DNA of 6,149 bases. Source: DUMC01 sp035362115 (GTDB taxonomy: Bacteria > Bacillota > Clostridia > Acetivibrionales > DUMC01). The stretch spans positions 1-6,149 of the forward strand of contig DAOSDD010000248.1 of the NCBI GenBank assembly GCA_035362115.1. Reading direction: 5' to 3'. Shown piece after piece: positions 1 through 6,067 of this stretch. Position numbers and translations under genes: made by a program. The first letter of the stretch is position 1; every line of letters starts with the position of its first letter. Under the pieces are notes generated by a model. That model had not been told where the DNA came from and made no database searches. It worked only from the letters and a program-made list of their open reading frames with translations.

Positions 1-49
1 AAAGCAGCATTAGAAATAGAACGCAATATATAGCATGTTCTGCTTTTTT
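1..49 (+). terminator. Possible rho-independent terminator of a gene left of the window
   Basis: AAAGCAG at 1-7 is complementary to CTGCTTT at 40-46, and a run of six T follows at 44-49. The loop is long (32 nt) but can form an inner AGAAC/GTTCT stem (18-22 with 37-41). The 7-bp stem plus T-tract fits the end of an upstream + strand transcript, but the stem begins at the window edge, so its full length and the gene it serves cannot be seen. From 50 to 160 I see no gene, only a weak 5-bp AGGCT/AGCCT hairpin (104-108 with 115-119). Confidence 0.35.
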
Positions 50-164
50 CTTAGTATCAGTGAACTATAGTATGGGTGTGTGAGGGTATAAAGGGTAAAT
101 ACAAGGCTGTGTATAGCCTATGCAATTTATGATTTATATATCTGTCACTGTTTTTAAAAATATC

Positions 165-193
165 TTGACACAGCTGTGAATTTATTATATATT
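165..193 (+). promoter_or_regulatory. Sigma-A promoter of the LacI-family regulator gene
   Basis: A perfect -35 hexamer TTGACA (165-170) is followed after exactly 17 bp by TATATT (188-193), five of six matches to the -10 consensus. Transcription should start near 200, giving a leader of about 97 nt before the GTG start at 297. A 10-bp perfect palindrome, CACAGCTGTG (169-178), overlaps the end of the -35 and the spacer. The operator at 202-213 lies right after the predicted start, where bound repressor would block initiation or early elongation. Confidence 0.75.
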
Positions 194-201
194 TTACTTA
201 T

Positions 202-213
202 AGAAACGTTTCT
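202..213. promoter_or_regulatory. LacI-type operator copy 1 (autoregulatory)
   Basis: AGAAACGTTTCT is a perfect 12-bp palindrome centred on CpG, the standard design of LacI/GalR operators, in which the hinge helices pry open the central CG step. It sits at about +2 to +13 of the predicted transcript of the adjacent regulator gene. The same 12 bases form the core of a longer palindrome at 1502-1523. Two identical cores flanking a LacI-family gene are most simply read as that regulator's own sites. It fits the catabolite-repression (cre) consensus less well, lacking the outer TG/CA pairs. Confidence 0.75.
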
Positions 214-296
214 GTTAAATGATTGGTTTCAAAATGCTGTTGCTAGACTAAAGCACTGGCAAACCACACAGGTTATTGTGATTGAAGGTGAAATTT

Positions 297-1466
297 GTGA
301 AATCTGCAACAATTAAAGATGTAGCAAAAAAAGCAGGGGTTAGCATATCAGTAGTTTCATATGTACTAAACAATAACCCCAATGTTTCCATATCAGATGA
401 AACAAGAACCAGGGTCCTTGATGCAGCGAAAAGCCTTAACTATAAACCCAATAGTATCGCAAGAAGCATGAGAACAAATAAATCAATGGTTATAGGTCTT
501 GCCACCTTCTGGGATGTATCAGACTCAGTATTTACCGACGTCCTTAAGGGGGTTGACAGTGTGGCTGAAAGAAATGGCTACTCAGTTACATATTGCAATA
601 TAAGGAATAGCTTTAATGGTCTTAAGATAACAGAATTATACAATCAAAGGCAAATTGATGGTGTAATCCTTCTGTTACATGTAGATCCAGCTAAAAGTTT
701 TAGTGAAATTCAATTTATTAACAATATCAAGCAAAGTGGTATCCCCGCAGTTATCATTGATGGAAGTACCGAAGATCCTGATATGAGCTATGTATATATT
801 GATTATTACGGAACTTCATATACTGCCGTAAACTATCTTTATAAACTTGGTCACAGAAAATTTTGCTATATGCTCCCGGATATAAATGAAATACATAATA
901 TACAAGCAGTTCAAAGAATAAATGGATATAAGGATGCATTGAAGAATCTTAATCTGGTGGATTATGGTTTATACTTCAATCAAGATTCTGTACATGATAT
1001 TGTAAATTTAATTAAACCTGATAGTAACGTACCTGCTAATAATGTATCAGCCTATGATATGCCAGTTAACGATGTTCCGGTTAATAATGCATCAGTTTAT
1101 AATGCACCGGTTAACGATGTGTCGCTTGATAATGCACCGGTTAATTATGCATCAGATAGTGACAATCAAGCTTCTAAAAAGCCGACCGCTGTTGTTGTTA
1201 ACAAAACACGCTATGCCGTTTATCTTTTAAAAGCCTTTTCAGAGCATGGAATTAAAGTACCCGATGACATTTCGGTTATTTCATGCAATAATCAAAACTA
1301 TGCAGAATTTCTCACACCACCTTTAACAACAATAAAAGTACCCATATATGAAATAGGGGAAAAAAGTGCCGATATACTATTCGATATTATGAAAGACAAA
1401 CCGTTAAACATTAAATTGAAACTTTTAAATGAGGTGATTGAGCGCGGGTCGTGCAAGGAAAGATAG
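297..1466 (+). CDS. LacI/GalR-family transcriptional repressor with an internal pentapeptide-repeat insertion
   Basis: This is a DNA-binding repressor of the LacI/GalR family, acting in the cytoplasm as a dimer or tetramer. The GTG at 297 is the likely start: GAAGGTGA (284-291) gives a ribosome binding site 5 nt upstream, and the resulting N-terminus MKSATIKDVAKKAGVS aligns residue for residue with E. coli LacI numbering. In-frame TTG at 282 and GTG at 288 are possible but lie on the ribosome binding site. The product is 389 aa against the usual 330-350. Order: helix-turn-helix (5-26), hinge helix with PNSIARSM (51-58; Met where the minor-groove Leu is usual), then the periplasmic-binding-protein-like effector domain (about 64-385) with the family landmarks QRINGY (206-211), KPTAVVV (295-301) and VPDDISVIS (321-329). 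The extra length is mostly nine 5-residue repeats (245-289). The usual Asp after the PTA strand is replaced (VNKTRYA), so the effector is not predictable. Confidence 0.93.
   Translation: MKSATIKDVAKKAGVSISVVSYVLNNNPNVSISDETRTRVLDAAKSLNYKPNSIARSMRTNKSMVIGLATFWDVSDSVFTDVLKGVDSVAERNGYSVTYCNIRNSFNGLKITELYNQRQIDGVILLLHVDPAKSFSEIQFINNIKQSGIPAVIIDGSTEDPDMSYVYIDYYGTSYTAVNYLYKLGHRKFCYMLPDINEIHNIQAVQRINGYKDALKNLNLVDYGLYFNQDSVHDIVNLIKPDSNVPANNVSAYDMPVNDVPVNNASVYNAPVNDVSLDNAPVNYASDSDNQASKKPTAVVVNKTRYAVYLLKAFSEHGIKVPDDISVISCNNQNYAEFLTPPLTTIKVPIYEIGEKSADILFDIMKDKPLNIKLKLLNEVIERGSCKER
1029..1163 (+). repeat. Nine tandem 15-nt units encoding pentapeptides inside the LacI-family gene
   Basis: Nine consecutive in-frame 15-nt units encode VPANN, VSAYD, MPVND, VPVNN, ASVYN, APVND, VSLDN, APVNY and ASDSD. 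The pattern is small/hydrophobic, then P or S, then mostly V or A, then two positions rich in N, D and Y. Units of the S type and the P type often alternate, giving a partial 30-nt super-period at DNA level (for example GCACCGGTTAA recurs at 1119 and 1134+). The preceding codons KPDSN (1014-1028) resemble a degenerate tenth unit. The block falls in a surface loop just before the PTAVVV strand of the effector domain, a place where insertions need not destroy the fold. Confidence 0.9.
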
Positions 1467-1501
1467 AATGTTAGAACAAGTTAAGCAATATTTTTTTAAT
1501 G

Positions 1502-1523
1502 GTTATAGAAACGTTTCTATAAC
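1502..1523. promoter_or_regulatory. LacI-type operator copy 2, perfect 22-bp palindrome
   Basis: GTTATAGAAAC followed directly by its reverse complement GTTTCTATAAC gives a 22-bp perfect palindrome centred on CpG (1512/1513). It contains the full 12-bp core of the operator at 202-213 and is more symmetric, so it may be the stronger site. It lies 36 bp after the regulator's stop codon and about 110 bp upstream of the predicted -35 of the downstream iron-sulfur gene. No T-tract follows, so it is unlikely to be a terminator. The centres of the two operators are 1305 bp apart, a distance at which looping is possible but not shown. Confidence 0.75.
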
Positions 1524-1593
1524 TAGTAAAGGCATCAATATCACTAACTGTATAAATACTGATTACTGCAAAAAAATATCTGCTGCTCGAAAA

Positions 1594-1629
1594 CTGATTA
1601 TTATATGAAATCTGATTATCACATGAAAT
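1594..1629 (+). repeat. 18-bp tandem direct repeat next to a predicted promoter
   Basis: CTGATTATTATATGAAAT (1594-1611) is followed immediately by CTGATTATCACATGAAAT (1612-1629), matching at 16 of 18 positions. The heptamer CTGATTA also occurs once more at 1559-1565. The pair ends 3 bp before the predicted -35 at 1633, where an activator that binds direct repeats would contact RNA polymerase. Activator binding is inference; the repeat itself is directly visible. Confidence 0.6.
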
Positions 1630-1632
1630 TTT

Positions 1633-1661
1633 TTGACTATACGAAAAACAGATTTTATGTT
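1633..1661 (+). promoter_or_regulatory. Predicted promoter of the iron-sulfur protein gene pair
   Basis: TTGACT (1633-1638) is followed after 17 bp by TATGTT (1656-1661), four of six -10 matches. The predicted start near 1668 leaves a 5' leader of about 75 nt before the ATG at 1743. The weaker -10 together with the adjacent upstream direct repeats suggests a promoter needing activation. No other good promoter was found between the regulator and 1743. Confidence 0.5.
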
Positions 1662-1742
1662 TGTAAAACATTTTATAAAGCGTAATGATTACATAATGAC
1701 TAAAATTATAAAGATGAAATTAGTAAAAGAAAGGGGATCTAT

Positions 1743-2603
1743 ATGTCTGAATTCAAAAAAAATCTAAAAGAATATGCAAAGTCCATAGGAGTTGACCTTA
1801 TAGGTTTTGCACAAAAAGAAAGGTTTGAAGGCGTGATACCTGAAGAAAACCCTTTTACAATTTTCCCTGAAGCTAAAACAGTAATTCTTCTGGGTAAAAG
1901 GATAACCAGAGGAACTTTGAGGGGTGTTGAAGAGGGAACAAATTTTGGTGACTATTCCCTGTTTGGTTCATCATGGCTTGATGACAATATTAACTCATTA
2001 ATGTGCTATGACATAACAAGATACCTGGAAGACAGAGGCTATGAAGCTGTACCTGTTTTCCCCAACCCAACTGAAGCTAAAGGCATGGGTATTCCTGTCG
2101 GTGAAGGAAAAGCAGCCCCTAATGTTACTCCAAACTTCGAATACGCTGTTGTTGCATGTGGTTTGGGAGAGATTGGCTACTGTGGTGAGATACTCACTCC
2201 GGAATTTGGCCCCAGGCAGCGGTGGCAAATGGTAATAACCGATGCAGAAATCGAAGAAGATGAAATCCTCAAAGATAGTATTTGCACTTTTTGTGAAAAA
2301 TGTGCAAGTGTGTGCCCTCTTGGTGCAATAACAGGAAGCAGGGAAATAGAAATTTGCGGCAAAAGAATGAAAACTGGTATTATCGACTACAACCTTTGTA
2401 AAAAGTGTAAAAACGGTGCCTTTGGAAATAGACTGCTGAAAAGTGCGAAACCCGACAGACTGGCGGCTCTATGTGTCAGGACATGTGTACATGAATTGGA
2501 TAATCAGAAAAAAGTCAAAAATACTTTTGAAAAACCTTTCAGGAAAAGAGAAGCCTGGGCTATAGATATTTATGATAAAAGCAAAAACATTAAATTAGAT
2601 TAA
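1743..2603 (+). CDS. RdhA/QueG-like 4Fe-4S double-cluster protein (first paralogue)
   Basis: A cytoplasmic protein of 286 aa related to the core shared by epoxyqueuosine reductase (QueG) and reductive dehalogenases (RdhA), cobalamin-using iron-sulfur enzymes. The ATG is preceded by AAGGGG (1731-1736) at 6 nt. Visible marks: FPEAKTVILLG (41-51); RGVEEGTNF (60-68); GLGEIGY followed by LTPEFGPRQRWQMVITD (140-167), which matches the glycine-rich and FGPR-R-TD signature before the clusters of RdhA; first cluster CTFCEKCASVCP (Cys 181, 184, 187, 191); and candidate second-cluster cysteines 219, 222, 244, 248. There is no Tat signal, membrane segment or RdhB-like partner, so respiratory dehalogenation is unlikely. 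It is shorter than typical QueG and lacks that enzyme's C-terminal repeat region. Its tail (KNTFEKPFRKREAW) is conserved in the next gene. Substrate and cobalamin use are unknown. Confidence 0.82.
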   Translation: MSEFKKNLKEYAKSIGVDLIGFAQKERFEGVIPEENPFTIFPEAKTVILLGKRITRGTLRGVEEGTNFGDYSLFGSSWLDDNINSLMCYDITRYLEDRGYEAVPVFPNPTEAKGMGIPVGEGKAAPNVTPNFEYAVVACGLGEIGYCGEILTPEFGPRQRWQMVITDAEIEEDEILKDSICTFCEKCASVCPLGAITGSREIEICGKRMKTGIIDYNLCKKCKNGAFGNRLLKSAKPDRLAALCVRTCVHELDNQKKVKNTFEKPFRKREAWAIDIYDKSKNIKLD

Positions 2604-2610
2604 GCCAGCA

Positions 2611-2696
2611 AAGATAGTCTTAAATAACTTGGAGACAGTTCTCGAATAATTGAAGATAGTTCTTCAAATTGTCAGGGGACAGTTCACGAAAATAAT
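2611..2696 (+). repeat. Ladder of four degenerate hairpin repeats between the paired genes
   Basis: Four units carry the pattern RRGA-YAGT-TCNY. They are AAGA-TAG-TCTT (2611-2621), GAGA-CAGT-TCTC (2632-2643), GAAGA-TAGT-TCTTC (2652-2665) and GGGGA-CAGT-TCACG (2675-2688, pairing partly lost). The four-base left arms begin at 2611, 2632, 2653 and 2676, a period of 21, 21 and 23 bp, separated by A/T-rich links such as AAATAACTTG and GAATAATTG. Between units the arm changes are compensatory, so pairing is kept while the sequence drifts. The block fills most of the 118-nt gap between the stop at 2603 and the next ribosome binding site. GGGGACAGTTC-like words recur as short intergenic repeats in some Clostridia; I recall this from general knowledge and have not tested it here. 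Confidence 0.65.
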
Positions 2697-2721
2697 AGAA
2701 AAAATGTGGAGGTGTTATATT

Positions 2722-3852
2722 ATGGAACTTACTTCCCAAATGATAAAGAAAAAAGCAAAAGATTTGGGAATTGATGTTATAGGGATTGGCAGTATTGATA
2801 GATATGTAAATGCGCCGGTACTTATGAATCCAAAAACATATTTTCCTGAAGCAAAATCGGTAATTGTAATAGGAATGAGAATTCCAAGAGGTTCGTACAG
2901 AGGAATAGAAGAAGGCACCCATTGGCACAACTATACTTTTTATTCATATAACAGGTTGAATTCATTTTTCAGGCCCCGTCTTACCTATGAGCTGGCTTGT
3001 TATATTGAGGATTATGGCTGGGAAGCTGTCCCCCACTATCCTGCCGTACCTGAAAGAGCTGCTGCTCAAAGACCTGTTGCTGAAGGAACAGTCCCTCATG
3101 ATGTGGTTTTCAGTATAAGACTTATGGGAGTAGGTGCAGGAGCAGGAGAAATGGGACATTCAAAAGTGTTCCTAACAAAGGAGTTTGGCCCTAGAATTAG
3201 ATTAGGTTGCATTTTAACTGATGCTGAACTAGATCCAGATCCGATTATTGAACCCGGAACAATTTGCAACAAATGTGGACGATGTGTAAGAGATTGTCCC
3301 GGAAATGCCATACCCCCTGTTAAAGATGAAGATAAAAAACTTACAGTAGAAATAGGCGGCAAAAAGATTTCATGGGGTGATGTCCATATGGGACGGTGCA
3401 CATTGACTCATCATGGTTTAAACAATACAGTGTCTCCATTTTTAAAAAAGGATTTTCCCAACCTGGAATTTGATGCTGCCAGTTCAGATACTACCGAGGA
3501 AGAAGCTTACAGGCTGACATACCCTCTTGCTCTTGGAACCTGGTCAAATTGTCATTATGAAGAAAACAGCGGCAGCATCATTAAATATTATAAATATATA
3601 TTAAGCCACTGCGGCTATTTTGCAGTATGCGGAGCCAAAGGCTGCATAAGGGCATGTATGGATTCTCTTGAAAAATCAAAACGTATTGAGAATACATTTA
3701 AGCATCCATTTTACCATAAAAAAGGATGGAACCTAACTGTAGAAAGGGTTGGTGACAAGAAAGGAGTCATTAATCCATTCAGAGAAGAAGGTCTTGATAA
3801 ACTATACCCATCTATCAGAGAAGGTGAGCAAGAGAAAAGCAAGTTCAAATGA
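2722..3852 (+). CDS. RdhA/QueG-like 4Fe-4S double-cluster protein (second, longer paralogue)
   Basis: A 376-aa cytoplasmic paralogue of the preceding gene product. The ATG at 2722 is chosen because GGAGGTG (2708-2714) lies 7 nt upstream and the N-terminus then aligns with its neighbour; an in-frame TTG at 2650 would read through the intergenic repeats. Shared blocks: FPEAKSVIVIG (41-51), RGIEEGTHW (60-68), GEMG followed by LTKEFGPRIRLGCILTDAEL (142-170), first cluster CNKCGRCVRDCP (Cys 182, 185, 188, 192), and the tail ENTFKHPFYHKKGW (323-336). The segment from FGPR to the first cluster is closer to the reductive dehalogenase signature than to classical QueG. Compared with its neighbour it has about 60 extra residues between the clusters (roughly 227-300), and its second-cluster candidates are Cys 226, 303, 308 and 312 (also 277, 297). 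There is no Tat signal or membrane helix. The two proteins are probably co-expressed and may form a heterodimer or act in sequence; this is inference, and the reaction is unknown. Confidence 0.83.
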   Translation: MELTSQMIKKKAKDLGIDVIGIGSIDRYVNAPVLMNPKTYFPEAKSVIVIGMRIPRGSYRGIEEGTHWHNYTFYSYNRLNSFFRPRLTYELACYIEDYGWEAVPHYPAVPERAAAQRPVAEGTVPHDVVFSIRLMGVGAGAGEMGHSKVFLTKEFGPRIRLGCILTDAELDPDPIIEPGTICNKCGRCVRDCPGNAIPPVKDEDKKLTVEIGGKKISWGDVHMGRCTLTHHGLNNTVSPFLKKDFPNLEFDAASSDTTEEEAYRLTYPLALGTWSNCHYEENSGSIIKYYKYILSHCGYFAVCGAKGCIRACMDSLEKSKRIENTFKHPFYHKKGWNLTVERVGDKKGVINPFREEGLDKLYPSIREGEQEKSKFK

Positions 3853-3868
3853 TTGGATGAAATTTAAA

Positions 3869-3916
3869 CAAATTAAAAAGGACTTCAATAAAAATATTAC
3901 GAAGTCCTTTTTAATT

Positions 3917-3918
<2 letters not shown>
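3869..3918. terminator. Bidirectional rho-independent terminator
   Basis: An 18-bp perfect inverted repeat (3869-3886 with 3901-3918; core AAAAAGGACTTC/GAAGTCCTTTTT) encloses a 14-nt A/T-rich loop. On the + strand the T5 tract (3908-3912) ends the iron-sulfur operon, starting 16 nt after its stop. On the - strand the A-run becomes a T-run and ends the tRNA-Leu transcript. The outermost base pairs overlap the encoded CCA end of the tRNA (3917-3919). Confidence 0.9.
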
Positions 3919-4002
<84 letters not shown>

Positions 4003-4046
4003 ATAATATAATAGCTATTAGATATAAAATCTAAAATACTTCTAAT

Positions 4047-4075
4047 ATACTAGCACATGATCTCAGGATTTTCAA
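4047..4075 (-). promoter_or_regulatory. Possible promoter of tRNA-Leu
   Basis: On the minus strand TTGAAA (4075-4070, five of six -35 matches) is followed after 17 bp by TAGTAT (4052-4047) with an extended -10 TG one base before it (TGCTAGTAT). The start would be near 4040, about 38 nt before the mature tRNA. It sits just after the stop of the Asp23-family gene. The -10 is only four of six, so read-through from that gene is an alternative. Confidence 0.4.
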
Positions 4076-4095
4076 TAGGTAATTTTATTTTTTTA

Positions 4096-4515
4096 TTATG
4101 CTTTCTCTTGTTCCTCTATTTTAGGTTCTTTTGGCTCTTTAGGGAAATTAATTCCCGCAACACTCACATTAACTTCAAGAACCTTCATACCTGTCATTTC
4201 CTCTATGGAAGTCCTTACTATATTTTGTACGTTTTTTGCTACCACATGAATTTTGCATCCATACTCAACTGTTATGGAAAGGAATACCTTCACCTCGTTT
4301 TCTGTTGCTTCTACTCTTACACCTTTGCCCAGATTTTTCTTTCCAAGAAACCCTGCCAATCCATCTGTAAATCCACCACTCATTGAAGTAACATACTGTA
4401 CTTTCGAAGCTTCAATACCGGCTATAGTTTCTATTACCTCATCAGCAATTTTAAGCTTGTCACCATGTATTATTTCTACTACTTCAACAGATTCGTTTGT
4501 CAAATTTTCAACCAT
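4096..4515 (-). CDS. Asp23/Gls24 family envelope stress response protein
   Basis: A 139-aa cytoplasmic or membrane-associated protein of the Asp23/Gls24 (DUF322) family, abundant in Firmicutes and linked in staphylococci and enterococci to cell-envelope stress. The biochemical activity of the family is not defined. The whole domain is present: ADEVIETIAGIEASKV (24-39), SMSGGFTDGLAGFLGKKNLGKGVRVE (44-69) and the EVKVFLSITVEYG strand (74-86), followed by VVAKNVQNIVRTSIEEMTGM (91-110) and VLEVNVSVAGINF (112-124). It ends in a charged tail rich in E, K and P. The ATG is preceded on the minus strand by AGGAGGT (4528-4522) with 6 nt spacing, a strong site. A TATAAT at 4553-4548 may be a -10, but no good -35 accompanies it. 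It lies 146 nt downstream of asnS on the same strand with no clear terminator between, so co-transcription is possible. Confidence 0.93.
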   Translation of the reverse strand: MVENLTNESVEVVEIIHGDKLKIADEVIETIAGIEASKVQYVTSMSGGFTDGLAGFLGKKNLGKGVRVEATENEVKVFLSITVEYGCKIHVVAKNVQNIVRTSIEEMTGMKVLEVNVSVAGINFPKEPKEPKIEEQEKA

Positions 4516-4661
4516 AAAGATACCTCCTGTATTTATCCTTCATTACCATTATATATTATTTATACCGTAAATAACATAGTTAAACATTTTTCTTTTGTTC
4601 TTTGTTCTCTGTCTACCACTTTATAAGAACGCCTCTTTATTGTTCACCCAGCAAGCTCATT

Positions 4662-6056
4662 TTAAAACTCGGCTGATTTAGGCGTCCTGGGGAATGGAAT
4701 TACATCCCTTATATTAGTCATTCCTGTAATATACATTATCGCTCTTTCAAAGCCCAAACCATACCCTGCATGTCTGGTCCCGCCATATCTTCTCAAGTCA
4801 AGATACCACCAATATTCTGACCTGTCCATCCCGAGTTCATCCATTCTTTTTTCAAGATAATCCAATCGTTCCTCTCTCTGGCTTCCTCCAATTATTTCAC
4901 CTACACCTGGGACCAACAGATCCATAGCAGCTACAGTTTTATCATCATCATTTAATCTCATATAAAAAGCTTTAATGTCTTTAGGATAATCAGTCACAAA
5001 TACGGGCTTTTTAAATACCTGCTCTGTAATATACCTTTCATGCTCTGTCTGAAGGTCACTGCCCCAATCTACAGGATAATCAAAGGTATGGCCGGAGTTT
5101 TTAAGAATATTTATTGCTTCGGTATATGTTATATGTGCAAATTCAGAATTTATAACATTATTAAGCCTTTCTAAAAGACTTTTATCTATAAAGCTATTGA
5201 AAAACTCCATTTCTTCTGGAGCATTTTCCAACACATAGTTGATTATATATTTTATCATATCTTCTGCAAGTTCCATATCATCATTAAGGTCTGCAAAAGC
5301 AATTTCTGGTTCTATCATCCAGAATTCGGATGCATGTCTGGCAGTATTTGAGTTTTCAGCTCTGAAAGTAGGTCCAAAAGTATATATATTCCTAAATGCC
5401 ATGCAATATGTTTCACCGGCTAATTGTCCACTTACTGTGAGACCGGTTTGCTTTCCAAAGAAGTCTTGCGAATAGTCCACTTTTCCATTTTCGTTCAGAG
5501 GTAAGTTTTCAGGGTCAAGGGTTGATACTCTGAACATCTCTCCTGCACCTTCACAGTCACTTGTAGTTATAATTGGCGTATGGACATACACAAATCCCCG
5601 CTCCTGAAAGAACTGATGGATGGCATATGCAACAAGAGAACGGACCCTGAATACCGCTGAATAAGCGTTTGTTCTCGGCCGTAAATGGGCTATGGTTCGT
5701 AGATACTCGAAAGAATGTCTCTTTTTTTGCAGAGGATAGTCCTGTGTTGAAATACCTTCTATTTCGATTCGAATAGCCTTAATTTCAAAGGGTTGTTTGG
5801 CATTTGGGGTTTCTACAATTTCACCTTCAACTATAATGGAAGACCCTGATGGGAGTTTCGCGATCTCATCAAAATTTCCAATTGACTCTCTTTCGAATAC
5901 TACTTGGACACCTTTGAAGAAAGAACCGTCATTCAGCTCAATAAAACCGACAGCCTTTGAATCTCTAAGTGTACGTATCCAGCCGGAAATTATAACAGTT
6001 TTATTAACATAATCTTCTTGGTTTCTATATATTTGCTTAACCGAAGCCATTAACAT
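4662..6056 (-). CDS. asnS: Asparaginyl-tRNA synthetase (class IIb)
   Basis: Cytoplasmic enzyme that charges tRNA-Asn with asparagine using ATP. The start is taken at the ATG whose first base is 6056 (464 aa, normal for bacterial AsnRS): GGAG (6066-6063) lies 6 nt upstream. The ATG two codons on (6050, MASVKQIYRN) is also plausible, while the upstream ATG at 6068 leaves almost no room for a ribosome binding site. With the 6056 start: an N-terminal OB-fold anticodon-binding domain (about 15-105; VIISGWIRTLRDSKAVGFIELNDG); then the class II catalytic core with motif 1 near YVHTPIITTSDCEGAGEMF, motif 2 FRAE (231-234) within TFRAENSNTARHASEFWMIE, and motif 3 GYGLGFERAIMY (431-442) ending VIPFPRTP. 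The gene is complete. The lack of the AspRS insertion domain and the overall motif match separate it from aspartyl-tRNA synthetase. It is the first gene of the minus-strand group with Asp23 and tRNA-Leu. Confidence 0.97.
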   Translation of the reverse strand: MLMASVKQIYRNQEDYVNKTVIISGWIRTLRDSKAVGFIELNDGSFFKGVQVVFERESIGNFDEIAKLPSGSSIIVEGEIVETPNAKQPFEIKAIRIEIEGISTQDYPLQKKRHSFEYLRTIAHLRPRTNAYSAVFRVRSLVAYAIHQFFQERGFVYVHTPIITTSDCEGAGEMFRVSTLDPENLPLNENGKVDYSQDFFGKQTGLTVSGQLAGETYCMAFRNIYTFGPTFRAENSNTARHASEFWMIEPEIAFADLNDDMELAEDMIKYIINYVLENAPEEMEFFNSFIDKSLLERLNNVINSEFAHITYTEAINILKNSGHTFDYPVDWGSDLQTEHERYITEQVFKKPVFVTDYPKDIKAFYMRLNDDDKTVAAMDLLVPGVGEIIGGSQREERLDYLEKRMDELGMDRSEYWWYLDLRRYGGTRHAGYGLGFERAIMYITGMTNIRDVIPFPRTPKSAEF

Positions 6057-6067
6057 TTTAAGCTCCA

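Noticed and set aside
202..213. Catabolite-repression (cre) site
   Set aside because: The CpG centre fits, but the outer TG/CA positions of the cre consensus are missing, and the duplicated core beside a LacI-family gene favours a local operator.
1042..1230. Open reading frame rich in Met, His, Leu and Ile in another frame of the LacI-family gene
   Set aside because: It is a by-product of the 15-nt repeat, which keeps every frame open in step; it has no ribosome binding site or family resemblance.
2611..2696. CRISPR-like array
   Set aside because: Units are short, degenerate and nearly contiguous, with no uniform spacers and no cas genes nearby.
2650..2721. 24-residue N-terminal extension of the second iron-sulfur protein from a TTG
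   Set aside because: It runs through the hairpin repeats, has no ribosome binding site, and the ATG at 2722 has an ideal GGAGGTG.
4009..4020. 12-bp palindrome TAATAGCTATTA just upstream of tRNA-Leu
   Set aside because: It is very A/T-rich, occurs once, and lies in the predicted tRNA leader; chance is sufficient explanation.
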